Shown piece after piece: positions 54,431 to 64,000 of a stretch of 64,000 bases of DNA. Source of the stretch: Anaerobacillus isosaccharinicus (GTDB taxonomy: Bacteria; Bacillota; Bacilli; Bacillales; Anaerobacillaceae); contig NZ_CP063356.1 of NCBI RefSeq assembly GCF_001866075.3, positions 1-64,000 on the forward strand, read 5' to 3'. Made by a program: the position numbers and the translations under genes. Below the pieces are notes generated by a model. The model saw nothing but the letters and a program-made list of their open reading frames with translations. It was not told the origin of the DNA and did not search any database. Numbering within the stretch: the stretch's first letter is position 1; each line of letters starts with the position of its first letter.

Positions 54431-54586
54431 ATTCTTGACTCCTTCACACTATGTGACTATATTCTAGCATGTTTCGACTTTGTTGGAAGGATTTATCCAA
54501 ATTCGGATAAAAAACAGGATGAAAGTCATATTAATTTTTTACAAGTGTAGATTTTTTTAGGGAAATACACTTGAAGCAAAAAAGAA

Positions 54587-54615
54587 AGGTTTACTTCAGA
54601 AATTGAAGTAAACCT
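54587..54615 (-). terminator. Terminator of dnaG-sigA
   Basis: Stem AGGTTTACTTCA/TGAAGTAAACCT with a five-base loop and a T-rich minus-strand tail. Confidence 0.9.
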
Positions 54616-54630
54616 GACTTAATATAAGTT

Positions 54631-55749
54631 CTATTCTAGGAAATCTTTAAGACGTTTACTTCTGCTCGGGTGGCGAAGCTTACGTAATGCTTTTGCTTCA
54701 ATTTGCCTAATGCGTTCACGAGTTACTCCGAAGACTTTTCCTACTTCTTCTAAAGTTCGTGTACGGCCATCATCAAGTCCAAAGCGAAGCCTGAGAACAT
54801 TCTCTTCCCGATCAGTTAACGTATCTAAAACATCTTCTAACTGCTCTTTTAACAGTTCGTAAGCTGCAGCGTCTGAAGGGGCCAATGCTTCTTGATCTTC
54901 AATAAAGTCACCAAGATGTGAATCATCTTCTTCACCAATAGGTGTTTCTAATGAAACAGGCTCTTGAGCGATTTTTAAAATTTCTCGAACCTTTTCAGGT
55001 GTTAGGTCCATCTCTGCAGATACCTCTTCTGGTGTTGGTTCGCGACCTAAATCTTGAAGTAATTGACGTTGAACCCGAATTAACTTATTAATTGTTTCAA
55101 CCATGTGCACAGGTATTCTAATCGTTCTTGCTTGGTCAGCAATCGCTCTCGTAATTGCTTGTCGAATCCACCAAGTTGCATACGTACTAAACTTATACCC
55201 TTTTTCGTAGTCGAACTTTTCAACAGCTTTAATTAAGCCCATGTTACCTTCTTGAATTAAATCAAGAAATAACATTCCTCTACCTACATATCGTTTAGCG
55301 ATACTAACAACTAGTCGTAAGTTTGCTTCAGCTAGTCTTCGCTTAGCTTCCTCGTCACCTGTTTCAATCTTTTTTGCCAATTCAATCTCATTCTCTGCAG
55401 AAAGAAGCGGAACACGACCAATTTCCTTTAAGTACATTCTAACGGGATCGTTAATTTTAATACCCGGTGGTACACTTAAATCGTTTAAGTCAAATTCTTC
55501 TTCTTCTTTTGCAACCTCTTGAATGTTTGGGATATCATCTGACTCGTTTAAAACCTCGATACCTTGGTCACCTAAATATTCGAAGAACTCGTCCATTTGA
55601 TCTGAATCTTGTTCAAAGCTAGATAGCTTTTCTGTAATTTCAGCATATGATAGTACACCTCGTTTTTTTCCGAGCTCTACTAATTGTTCCTTAACTTGAT
55701 CGATTGACATTTCTCCTTCTGCCACTGGGCGAAGCGGTTTGTCTGCCAT
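54631..55749 (-). CDS. sigA: Primary RNA polymerase sigma factor
   Basis: 372 aa from the ATG at 55749 (GGAGGGGG upstream), matching the 371-aa SigA of B. subtilis. Region 1.1 is short, region 1.2 has [11 protein letters not shown], region 2 has [14 protein letters not shown]-type core, region 3 and region 4.2 HTH ([19 protein letters not shown]) are complete. Follows dnaG by about 100 bases in the conserved macromolecular-synthesis operon. Confidence 0.97.
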   Translation of the reverse strand: MADKPLRPVAEGEMSIDQVKEQLVELGKKRGVLSYAEITEKLSSFEQDSDQMDEFFEYLGDQGIEVLNESDDIPNIQEVAKEEEEFDLNDLSVPPGIKINDPVRMYLKEIGRVPLLSAENEIELAKKIETGDEEAKRRLAEANLRLVVSIAKRYVGRGMLFLDLIQEGNMGLIKAVEKFDYEKGYKFSTYATWWIRQAITRAIADQARTIRIPVHMVETINKLIRVQRQLLQDLGREPTPEEVSAEMDLTPEKVREILKIAQEPVSLETPIGEEDDSHLGDFIEDQEALAPSDAAAYELLKEQLEDVLDTLTDREENVLRLRFGLDDGRTRTLEEVGKVFGVTRERIRQIEAKALRKLRHPSRSKRLKDFLE

Positions 55750-55852
55750 ACGACCCCCTCCTTCCGATAGTTCAACTACAAGCTTATACATATCAAAACA
55801 ACGATTGTTGCTAGTATTAGAACAGTTAAATTTTTATTTATAATAAAAGCAA

Positions 55853-57661
55853 TTAGTGCTTTAAATCCTTTTTCATTTGAATAATTTCCATTGCAATTCT
55901 AGCCGCTTGAGCATAATCTTCTCGGCTCTCAGCTTCTTTTCTTTCCTTTTCTTTTTCTTCAATCTTTACGATCTTTGGATAGTTTGTGATTTGTTTAAAA
56001 TAATCATACAATTCCTGCTCCGACAATTCTTCACTTGTTGCCATCATCGCAATCTCCGTTGCTATTCTAGCTAATTTATCGTCATGTAATCTCTGGATAA
56101 ATTGACTTGAGTTTGGTTCATTACCTTCAGCGTAATAAGAATAGAGATACGCTACGATCGACTGGTACTCATCGATGTTAAAATTGCCACCAATTTTTTC
56201 TTTTACTGTACTGGCAATATTAATATCTTTCATCATAAAGGCTAAAAGAATTCTTTCAGCATTATGAAATGCCGGTAAGAGACGTTTTTTTGTGACAAAT
56301 CCACTTTTAAAACTTGGTTTATTTTGCTTAGGTTGATTAACGTTTTTCTGATTTTTAAATTTATAGAGACGAAGAAGCTCTTGTTTTAATACATCTAAGG
56401 AAAGAGAAAATTCATCTGCTAATTGTCTAACGTAATGATCACGTTCAATTGATTTGGTAAGGGATGTAATTTCACCAAGAACATCTTCTATGTATTGCAT
56501 TCTTTCCCCTTCATTCTGAAGATTTTTTCCTCTACGAAGAAAATTCATTTTAAAAGCCATTGTTGTTTGATTAGCTCCAATTACCTCCACTCGAAACTTT
56601 TCTGGCCCATTTTCTTGAATATAATCATCTGGGTCATAACCTTCTGGAAGCCTAGCAACCTTCACATAACAATCATTCGCCTCTAGAATTTGGATAGCAC
56701 GATAAGTCGCTTTAAGCCCGGCGTTATCAGAGTCATAACAAACGATAACCGTTTGAGCATTTCGTCTAATAAGCTTTGCCTGCTCATCAGTAATAGCTGT
56801 TCCTAACGTGGCGATACCATTTCGAACCCCTGCTTGCCATGCAGCAATGACGTCTACATAGCCCTCAAATAATACCGCTTCATTTTTCTTCCTCATTTCC
56901 GGCCTTGCAATGTGTAATCCATACAAAGTGTTACTTTTATTAAAAACCTTTGAATCTGAGCTATTTAAGTATTTAGGTTGTTCATTCCCTAAAACTCGAC
57001 CACCAAAACCGATAACTTTACCATCTTTGTTCCAGATCGGAAAGATGACTCTGTTTCGATATCGATCAAACAATTTCCCGTCAAAATCTCGCTTAGCAAG
57101 AAGTCCAATTTGCTCCATGTAATGGAGGGGTACATTTCTTTTTTGAAAGAACTGAGTTAAGGTTTCCCATGAATCCGGAGCAAATCCTAACGAAAATTGC
57201 TGAATCATTTCCTCAGTGAAGCCCCGCCTTACTAAATAATCTAAGGCATCCTTCCCTTGCTCTGTATTCATTAGGAGATGGTGATATAGCTTGGCAGCTA
57301 GTTCATTTCCAGCAATCATAGCGTTTAGTTCACTTGATGCATTTGAAGTTTCACTTTTCTCTAGTTCAGGTAAATCAATATTAGCCTTTGTCGCTAAATG
57401 TTTCACTGAATCTAAAAATTCATACCCTTCGATCGCCATCATAAAAGAAAACGCATTACCACCTGCCCCACAGCCAAAACAGTGATATAACTGCTTTTCT
57501 GGTGAAACAGAAAAGCTAGGTGTGTTTTCTCCATGAAACGGACATAGACCAATTAAGTTTCGTCCTTGTTTCTTTAATTGAACATATTCACTAATAACAT
57601 CAACAATGTCTACAGAATTTCTTATCTTTTCGATTTTTTCATCAGAAATTCTACTTCCCAT
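55853..57661 (-). CDS. dnaG: DNA primase
   Basis: 602 aa. N-terminal CHC2 zinc-binding domain (CPFHGENTPSFSV, YHCFGCGAGG), TOPRIM core with the FEGYVDVIA Glu and CYDSDNAG Asp pair, and a C-terminal helicase-interaction domain (about 450-602). Makes RNA primers at the fork. Weak ribosome site. First in dnaG-sigA; upstream lies the yqxD remnant. Confidence 0.96.
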   Translation of the reverse strand: MGSRISDEKIEKIRNSVDIVDVISEYVQLKKQGRNLIGLCPFHGENTPSFSVSPEKQLYHCFGCGAGGNAFSFMMAIEGYEFLDSVKHLATKANIDLPELEKSETSNASSELNAMIAGNELAAKLYHHLLMNTEQGKDALDYLVRRGFTEEMIQQFSLGFAPDSWETLTQFFQKRNVPLHYMEQIGLLAKRDFDGKLFDRYRNRVIFPIWNKDGKVIGFGGRVLGNEQPKYLNSSDSKVFNKSNTLYGLHIARPEMRKKNEAVLFEGYVDVIAAWQAGVRNGIATLGTAITDEQAKLIRRNAQTVIVCYDSDNAGLKATYRAIQILEANDCYVKVARLPEGYDPDDYIQENGPEKFRVEVIGANQTTMAFKMNFLRRGKNLQNEGERMQYIEDVLGEITSLTKSIERDHYVRQLADEFSLSLDVLKQELLRLYKFKNQKNVNQPKQNKPSFKSGFVTKKRLLPAFHNAERILLAFMMKDINIASTVKEKIGGNFNIDEYQSIVAYLYSYYAEGNEPNSSQFIQRLHDDKLARIATEIAMMATSEELSEQELYDYFKQITNYPKIVKIEEKEKERKEAESREDYAQAARIAMEIIQMKKDLKH

Positions 57662-57727
57662 GACAATTCACACCATTCTCACTCACTCATTTTAAGAGTT
57701 CGGAGTATACTAATTCGAGTTTTTTTG

Positions 57728-57923
57728 CTAAATTCCTTCTTTGTTAGACAAAAATTTTTCGAATCCCTCAATAAATTTTAAAATATCTTCATTTGTAAAC
57801 TTACTTGGGCCTTTTGATCTCATTCTAGCCCTTCTTTGCAATTGTTCGACAAATAGCTTCAATCTCATCTTTAACTGGACAGGGATCAGCTTCTACATAA
57901 ACGGTTTGTTCACAATTACGCAT
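57728..57923 (-). pseudogene. yqxD: Remnant of yqxD (DUF188/UPF0178) with internal deletion
   Basis: From the ATG at 57923 the minus strand reads MRNCEQTVYVEADPCPVKDE, matching the family start VYVDADACPVKDE, and runs to a stop after AIAKKG-type residues near 57826. A second frame then gives RARMRSKGPSKFTNED and FIEGFEKFLSNKEGI before a stop at 57728, matching the family C terminus (GRTKGP.KFT). The middle of about 80-90 residues is gone and the frame is shifted. B. subtilis has intact yqxD at this exact place between dnaG and yqfL. Confidence 0.85.
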
Positions 57924-58257
57924 AATTGACTATTCTACATCTCCTAGAGAAATCCTTCTTTTTTATCCTTTAAGACAGCTGAAACTTGTTAAGGAAGGAT
58001 AGTAATAGTAAAACTAGGGCTTTACTACCAGTAAAACAACTAAACTTTATAATAGGTCATAAGCCGTTAGTTGTTTATTCTCGAGAAAAATCGTTATTTA
58101 ATGTCCTTACTATCATTACCAAAAAAAAAATATTAAATCTTGACTTTTTTAATTTATTTGTTCTATTAATAAAATATGCATATTTTTTGATCACAATATT
58201 TCATTATAAGCCATTTTTACCATTCTAGCCACATTTTTTTGAAAAATATTCTTTTAC

Positions 58258-58377
58258 TTGAATGAAATTCATAGTTACCAAATACGAATCTTGTCAAACT
58301 ATAGGTTATTGCGGGGTTTTGCGTAACTACCTATAGGACCTTAAAGGCGAGATTATGTCATTTATGAAATTCATTAA
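58258..58377 (+). repeat. TIR element copy C
   Basis: Starts TTGAATGAAATTCATAGTTA and ends ATGAAATTCATTAA like copies A and B, with TCAAACTA retained. The centre differs: CTATAGGT/ACCTATAG frames a GC-richer hairpin. It lies in the 500-base spacer between the yqxD remnant and yqfL, which is otherwise AT-rich and empty. Confidence 0.7.
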
Positions 58378-58387
58378 TAAAAAAAGA

Positions 58388-58417
58388 AAAGCACAAAGTT
58401 TCTTCAACCTTGTGCTT
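58388..58417 (-). terminator. Terminator of yqfL
   Basis: Stem AAGCACAA/TTGTGCTT around a loop of about 13 bases; a T run follows on the minus strand. Confidence 0.85.
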
Positions 58418-58422
58418 CCCCT

Positions 58423-59238
58423 TTAATTTTTTCCATTGAACATGTTCCAAATTAGATTAGCTGTTTCTTCAACAGCTTTATTTGAAACATTAATAACAGG
58501 GCAACCAATTCTTGTCATAATTTTCTCAGCATATTCTAGTTCTAGTTTAATTCTTTCCATATTTGCATAATTAGCTTCTGCCTTTAAGCCAAGTGCTTTC
58601 AATCGTTCTGCTCGAATATCATTTAATTTCTCTGGGCTAATCGTTAACCCAACGCATTTTTTCGGTGATATTGAAAAAAGCTCTGCTGGAGGCTCAACTT
58701 CTGGCACAAGTGGAACATTTGCAACCTTTAGTCGTTTATGAGCTAAATATTGAGAAAGTGGAGTTTTCGAAGTTCTCGAAACACCTACCAAAATTACATC
58801 TGCTCTTATAATACCTCGAGGATCTCTTCCATCGTCATATTTGACAGCGAATTCAATCGCCTCAACTTTTCTAAAATAATCTTCATCTAGCTTATGAACT
58901 AGCCCCGGCTCATATCGTGGTTCTTTTTTAGTGAAATCCTGAAGTTTACTTATCATTGGTCCAATGATGTCTACAGTTATCACTCCAGCTTTTTCAGCTT
59001 GATCTAAAAGAAACTGTTTTTTTTCAGGAACGACTAACGTAAAGGCAATAATTGCATTTACTTCTTGAGCTAGGGTTACTACTTCTTCAATCGTTTCATT
59101 ATCTTCTACATATGGAATTCTTCTAATATCGATATTTGAGTGATTGAATTGACTAGCAGCTGCTTTTACAACTAATTCTGCTGTTTCACCTACAGAATCA
59201 GAAACTACATATACTATTGGATGATTGATTATCTGCAT
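58423..59238 (-). CDS. yqfL: Bifunctional kinase/pyrophosphorylase (PPDK regulatory protein family)
   Basis: 271 aa from the ATG at 59238 (GGAGG five bases upstream). DUF299 protein with the P-loop [11 protein letters not shown] (about 150) and the opening [13 protein letters not shown] pattern. Family members phosphorylate and dephosphorylate a Thr of pyruvate phosphate dikinase or PEP synthase. Next to ccpN, as in B. subtilis, where YqfL influences CcpN-controlled gluconeogenic genes. No PPDK gene is in the window. Confidence 0.92.
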   Translation of the reverse strand: MQIINHPIVYVVSDSVGETAELVVKAAASQFNHSNIDIRRIPYVEDNETIEEVVTLAQEVNAIIAFTLVVPEKKQFLLDQAEKAGVITVDIIGPMISKLQDFTKKEPRYEPGLVHKLDEDYFRKVEAIEFAVKYDDGRDPRGIIRADVILVGVSRTSKTPLSQYLAHKRLKVANVPLVPEVEPPAELFSISPKKCVGLTISPEKLNDIRAERLKALGLKAEANYANMERIKLELEYAEKIMTRIGCPVINVSNKAVEETANLIWNMFNGKN

Positions 59239-59338
59239 TCTTACCTCCAGTTTCAAATTTCGAAGTTCTTTTCGATTAAATCTGAAAGAAATTCAAAATG
59301 TGACGTTAAATCTTAAGTTTTCTATTTTATGTTATCTA

Positions 59339-59989
59339 CTAAACCAATTCATCATTTGCGAGATCTACGATGGCTCTTGTAATATTAGTTTTTGTTATTC
59401 TTCCTACAACCTCAAACAACGAGCCGTTATTATTTTTCACTACCGGAAGAGCATCAATTTGCTTTTCAATGAGTTTTTTAGCAACATCGATGATTAAGTC
59501 TTCCTTATAGCAGATCGTTAAATTCGGCATTCTCGTCATAATAATACTTACAGGTACAGTCTCAAGCATTTGTTTTCCAATACTCGCTCTTAATAAATCT
59601 TTTCTTGATAAGACTCCTACTAAGGACGATTGTTGGTCTACCACAAACAATGTACCTACATCCTCTAAAAACATCGTACAAATAGCATCGTAAACAGATG
59701 ATGAATCAGTTACAACAACTGGAATAGATTGGTATTGTTGTACAGTTAGTTTAGTTAACCTTTCAGTTAGGAGTCTACTCCCACTTTTCCCAGTATAAAA
59801 ATAACCTACTCTTGGACGAGCGTCTAAATACCCTGCCATCGTTAGAATCGCTAAATCAGGACGTAAGGTAGCCCTAGTTAAAGAAAGCTGCTCTGCGATT
59901 TGTTCCCCTGTTATTGGTCCATTATCTTTTACGATTTGTAAAATACGTTCTTGCCTTTTATTTAGTTCGATTTTTCTCACCGCCTCCAT
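59339..59989 (-). CDS. ccpN: CcpN-type gluconeogenesis repressor
   Basis: 216 aa as drawn; homologues begin near IELNKRQE, so a GTG at 59980 is the other candidate start. N-terminal winged helix (LTRATLRPDLAILTMAGYL) and two CBS domains (about 85-140 and 150-210). Represses gluconeogenic genes such as gapB and pckA on glucose in B. subtilis. The glyQ-glyS genes that follow it toward recO in B. subtilis are missing here. Confidence 0.93.
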   Translation of the reverse strand: MEAVRKIELNKRQERILQIVKDNGPITGEQIAEQLSLTRATLRPDLAILTMAGYLDARPRVGYFYTGKSGSRLLTERLTKLTVQQYQSIPVVVTDSSSVYDAICTMFLEDVGTLFVVDQQSSLVGVLSRKDLLRASIGKQMLETVPVSIIMTRMPNLTICYKEDLIIDVAKKLIEKQIDALPVVKNNNGSLFEVVGRITKTNITRAIVDLANDELV

Positions 59990-60176
59990 AACACAATAAA
60001 TAGTAAGCTGTTAAAATAAGCTTCCAAAGTCTTCAAATAAATTTTCAAGCTTATGTATTTTTTCTTTACCCCACTAAAATGTGTTATGCTTTTTGGATAA
60101 TTATATACCATATTAAAGGATTTTCAAATAAGACTTGTTTGGACTTCTAGTTATTTTTTTAATTTAAAATAAAAAA

Positions 60177-60202
60177 AGATATCTTTCACTTGAGAGATAT
60201 CT
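60177..60202 (-). terminator. Terminator of recO
   Basis: Stem AAGATATCT/AGATATCTT with a T-rich minus-strand tail. Confidence 0.82.
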
Positions 60203-60210
60203 TAATTATA

Positions 60211-60960
60211 CTATTCTAATTTCATTTTATCGATTTGATTTAAAAACCGTTTACTCTTTAAATATAGACCTGAATATTCATCAAAATAGCATTCTAAAAC
60301 TTGTTTTAATTGTACTTTTGTTTCAGTTTTTACCGATATTGCCCCTAAACGATTTAAATCAAAATGATAAAACAGTCTGAGTAGTTTTGCCGTACCAGAA
60401 CTGATCTTGATGGTTCTTTCATCAACATGTAAGCACCGGTGACATAGAAATCCTCCTTCTTTAACTGAGAAAGAATACTCCCCTTCAGTAGCACCGCAAT
60501 GTGAACATCCATCAACATATAAGCCGATTCCTGCCACCTTTAACATTTTCACTTCAAAGATTCGAGTTAAAACTTCATAATCTAAACCTTCATCAATATA
60601 CTTTAATGTTTGAAAAAGAAGCTCATATAAATATGGATTTATCTCGTATTGTTCTGTTAGTTTATCTAATAGCTCGACAATATAAGCCCCATAAGCTGTT
60701 AAAAATAGATCTTCACGTAAATCTCGAAACGATTGGATCATTTCTCCTTGATTTAAAACACCTAGACCAGAGGTTTTTTGAAAAACATATTGACCATGCG
60801 TGAACAGTTGTGAAATTGAAGAAAGACGGCTCTTTGGACGCTTTGCACCACGAGCCATCACTCCAATCTTACCTAATTCTCTCGTATACAATGTTAGAAT
60901 TTTATTCGCTTCTCCATAATCTGTGGTGCGAATAACAATCCCCTCTACTTTTTGTAACAT
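60211..60960 (-). CDS. recO: DNA repair protein RecO
   Basis: 249 aa. N-terminal OB fold (VEGIVIRTTDYGEANKIL), helical core and a zinc finger with CSHCG and CHRCLH pairs. Loads RecA with RecR in gap repair. GGTGA lies six bases before the ATG. Downstream of yqzL and era on the same strand. Confidence 0.95.
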   Translation of the reverse strand: MLQKVEGIVIRTTDYGEANKILTLYTRELGKIGVMARGAKRPKSRLSSISQLFTHGQYVFQKTSGLGVLNQGEMIQSFRDLREDLFLTAYGAYIVELLDKLTEQYEINPYLYELLFQTLKYIDEGLDYEVLTRIFEVKMLKVAGIGLYVDGCSHCGATEGEYSFSVKEGGFLCHRCLHVDERTIKISSGTAKLLRLFYHFDLNRLGAISVKTETKVQLKQVLECYFDEYSGLYLKSKRFLNQIDKMKLE

Positions 60961-60998
60961 TTTTGATCACCGCGCCATTTTCAAAATAGCAAACAAGA

Positions 60999-61142
60999 TC
61001 AATTTGTAGGAGTGTCTATTTCATCTAGCTTCTCTGTAAACTCCTCTAGCGGTTGCGTAGTGTCTCTTTCAATTTCCTTCAAAATTAAGTAAGTATCGAC
61101 GTTACCTGTCATCGAAAATACCTTCCAGGAAAAATCTAACAT
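60999..61142 (-). CDS. yqzL: YqzL family protein
   Basis: 47 aa from the ATG at 61142 (GGGTGG eight bases upstream), exactly the length of B. subtilis YqzL. It opens MLDFSWKVFSMTGNVDTYL, closely matching that family; the 14 upstream codons are not conserved. Between era and recO as expected. Function unknown. Confidence 0.88.
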   Translation of the reverse strand: MLDFSWKVFSMTGNVDTYLILKEIERDTTQPLEEFTEKLDEIDTPTN

Positions 61143-61311
61143 AAGACAATCCACCCTTTCTTTTTTCGAGAAACTGAATTTCATTTGATTTTTAGTTAAC
61201 TTCTCTTACCTACCACAATGGTATTTATAAAAGCTATCCTAGACCTCGCTATAACATTTAGAATGACCTTATTTACGAAAAACATGTTAAGGAAAAATTA
61301 CTAATTTTTTT

Positions 61312-61439
61312 TAATGTAGAATGTAAAGTGTAAAGTGTAGAGTTCTCTGGGCATTGCTTCGAAGCAACGCTTTCAAAAAAACTTCTTTCGAACTACATTC
61401 ACTAACTTTACACTCTAAACTATAAACTCTACACTATAA
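61312..61439. repeat. Heptamer-repeat foldback element E8
   Basis: Left arm AATGTAGAATGTAAAGTGTA with AGTGTAA-type heptamers, core TTGCTTCGAAGCAACG (perfect palindromic part) and right arm with ACTCTAA-type heptamers. The longest member, about 128 bp, between era and yqzL. Confidence 0.8.
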
Positions 61440-61466
61440 TCATTTTAGCTTATTTCCAAAACAAAA

Positions 61467-61492
61467 AACAACGGCCGAATAGCGCCATTGTT
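61467..61492 (-). terminator. Terminator of the DUF502-cdd-era group
   Basis: AACAACGGC/GCCATTGTT form a 9-bp stem (with a G-U pair) and a T-rich tail follows on the minus strand. Confidence 0.8.
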
Positions 61493-61511
61493 TAACGTTT
61501 TGTTAGCATTT

Positions 61512-63551
<2,040 letters not shown>

Positions 63552-63591
63552 GAGAAGTAACCCCTCTCATAATTAGTTTAGGTAGTTTATT

Positions 63592-63682
63592 CTCTAGTGC
63601 GTGTTCAAAAAGGAGATAATCAGAGCCAACGAAGAATTCGCAAGCTTGTATTACGGACTTTTTGAACATCCTCTTCCTAGAG
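63592..63682. repeat. Inverted repeat between DUF502 gene and dgkA
   Basis: Perfect 11-bp arms TGTTCAAAAAG (63602-63612) and CTTTTTGAACA (63658-63668), with outer CTCTAG/CTAGAG. I recall similar TTCAAAAAG-bounded repeats elsewhere in bacilli. It may end dgkA transcription. Confidence 0.6.
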
Positions 63683-64000
63683 TAAAGCCTTTACAATCTC
63701 TACGATTGGTCTATAAAAAATTAATATGCCGATTACGACCGTAAAAAAACTAAAAATCAAAACTGCTCCTGCTGATACGTCTTTAGCTATTTTCGCCATC
63801 GGGTGATATTCCTTTGTTACAAGATCTACGACTCGCTCAATTGCAGTGTTAATTACTTCTAACGAAATCACAATTCCAATGACTAGTAGCAGAATTAACT
63901 TTTCATATAATGGGATCTTTAATATAAAAGCAAAACTAATCATGATTGTTGCAATCAGGATGTGAATTTTCATATTTTGCTCATGACGGATCGCATGTTT
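63677..64000 (-). CDS. dgkA: Undecaprenol kinase / diacylglycerol kinase, 5' end outside window
   Basis: Partial: the frame stays open to the window edge, adding KHAIRHEQN before the first internal Met, which matches the family pattern ALKHEQN. Three membrane helices, with catalytic Glu in VINTAIERVVDL and the KDVSAGAVL motif. Recycles undecaprenol to its phosphate in Gram-positives. Adjacent to cdd and era as in B. subtilis. Confidence 0.92.
   Translation of the reverse strand, partial: KHAIRHEQNMKIHILIATIMISFAFILKIPLYEKLILLLVIGIVISLEVINTAIERVVDLVTKEYHPMAKIAKDVSAGAVLIFSFFTVVIGILIFYRPIVEIVKALL

Noticed and set aside
57741-57929. 62-codon plus-strand ORF
   Set aside because: It is antisense to the yqxD remnant, with no ribosome site.

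Overview
This window is a stretch of low-GC Bacillaceae chromosome. The gene order closely follows the Bacillus subtilis yqg-yqf segment: glcK, yqgQ, gluP, yqgN, rpmG, pbpA, yqgE, sodA, yqgB, yqfZ, ispG, yqfX, yqfW, zur, yqfT, nfo, cshB, yqfQ, ispH, yqfO, trmK, cccA, sigA, dnaG, yqfL, ccpN, recO, yqzL, era, cdd, dgkA. A GerA/SpoVAF-type germination protein and the YqfZ, YqfQ and YqzL small proteins point to an endospore former. Sod, cytochrome c550 and LDH suggest a facultative or microaerobic lifestyle. The species cannot be named from this alone.

Layout. Positions 1-9.7 kb hold glucokinase with a translationally coupled, degenerate ABC-type ATPase, yqgQ, a membrane protein, a YueI-like protein, a spore-germination protein, an M42 peptidase, a secreted unknown, and rhomboid GluP behind a HAD phosphatase. 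Positions 9.8-13.2 kb hold ldh, a ThiF/MoeB enzyme, 5-FTHF cyclo-ligase and a cysteine-poor L33. Positions 13.3-20 kb are the main accessory block: a four-gene minus-strand operon (DUF4912 protein, GH57-GT4 fusion, sugar nucleotidyltransferase fused to a catalytically degenerate phosphohexomutase, and an orphan), probably for an alpha-glucan-like polysaccharide. Positions 20.4-31.3 kb carry small membrane proteins, PBP2, an MFS protein, SodA, UppP, a GC-rich dispersed repeat, a four-tRNA cluster (Asn, Met, Ile2, Ser) and a Na/Pi transporter. Positions 31.3-39.8 kb carry NfeD, DUF1002, MFS, YqfZ, IspG, YqfX, YqfW, Zur and a zinc-type ABC pair. Positions 40-45.5 kb carry ppx-ppk and a second metal ABC pair with a nearby MntR-like palindrome. 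Positions 45.8-64 kb are core housekeeping genes.

The least expected content is in the spacers. One family of elements built from 7-bp tandem repeats flanks a related core and often abuts stop codons. A second family of about 85 bp has imperfect terminal inverted repeats, with three clear copies. There is also a 120-nt near-perfect palindrome after ispG. Between dnaG and yqfL lies the remnant of yqxD: its N- and C-terminal coding ends survive, but the middle is deleted and the frame is broken.

All calls come from reading the sequence and from remembered family features. No database search was run.
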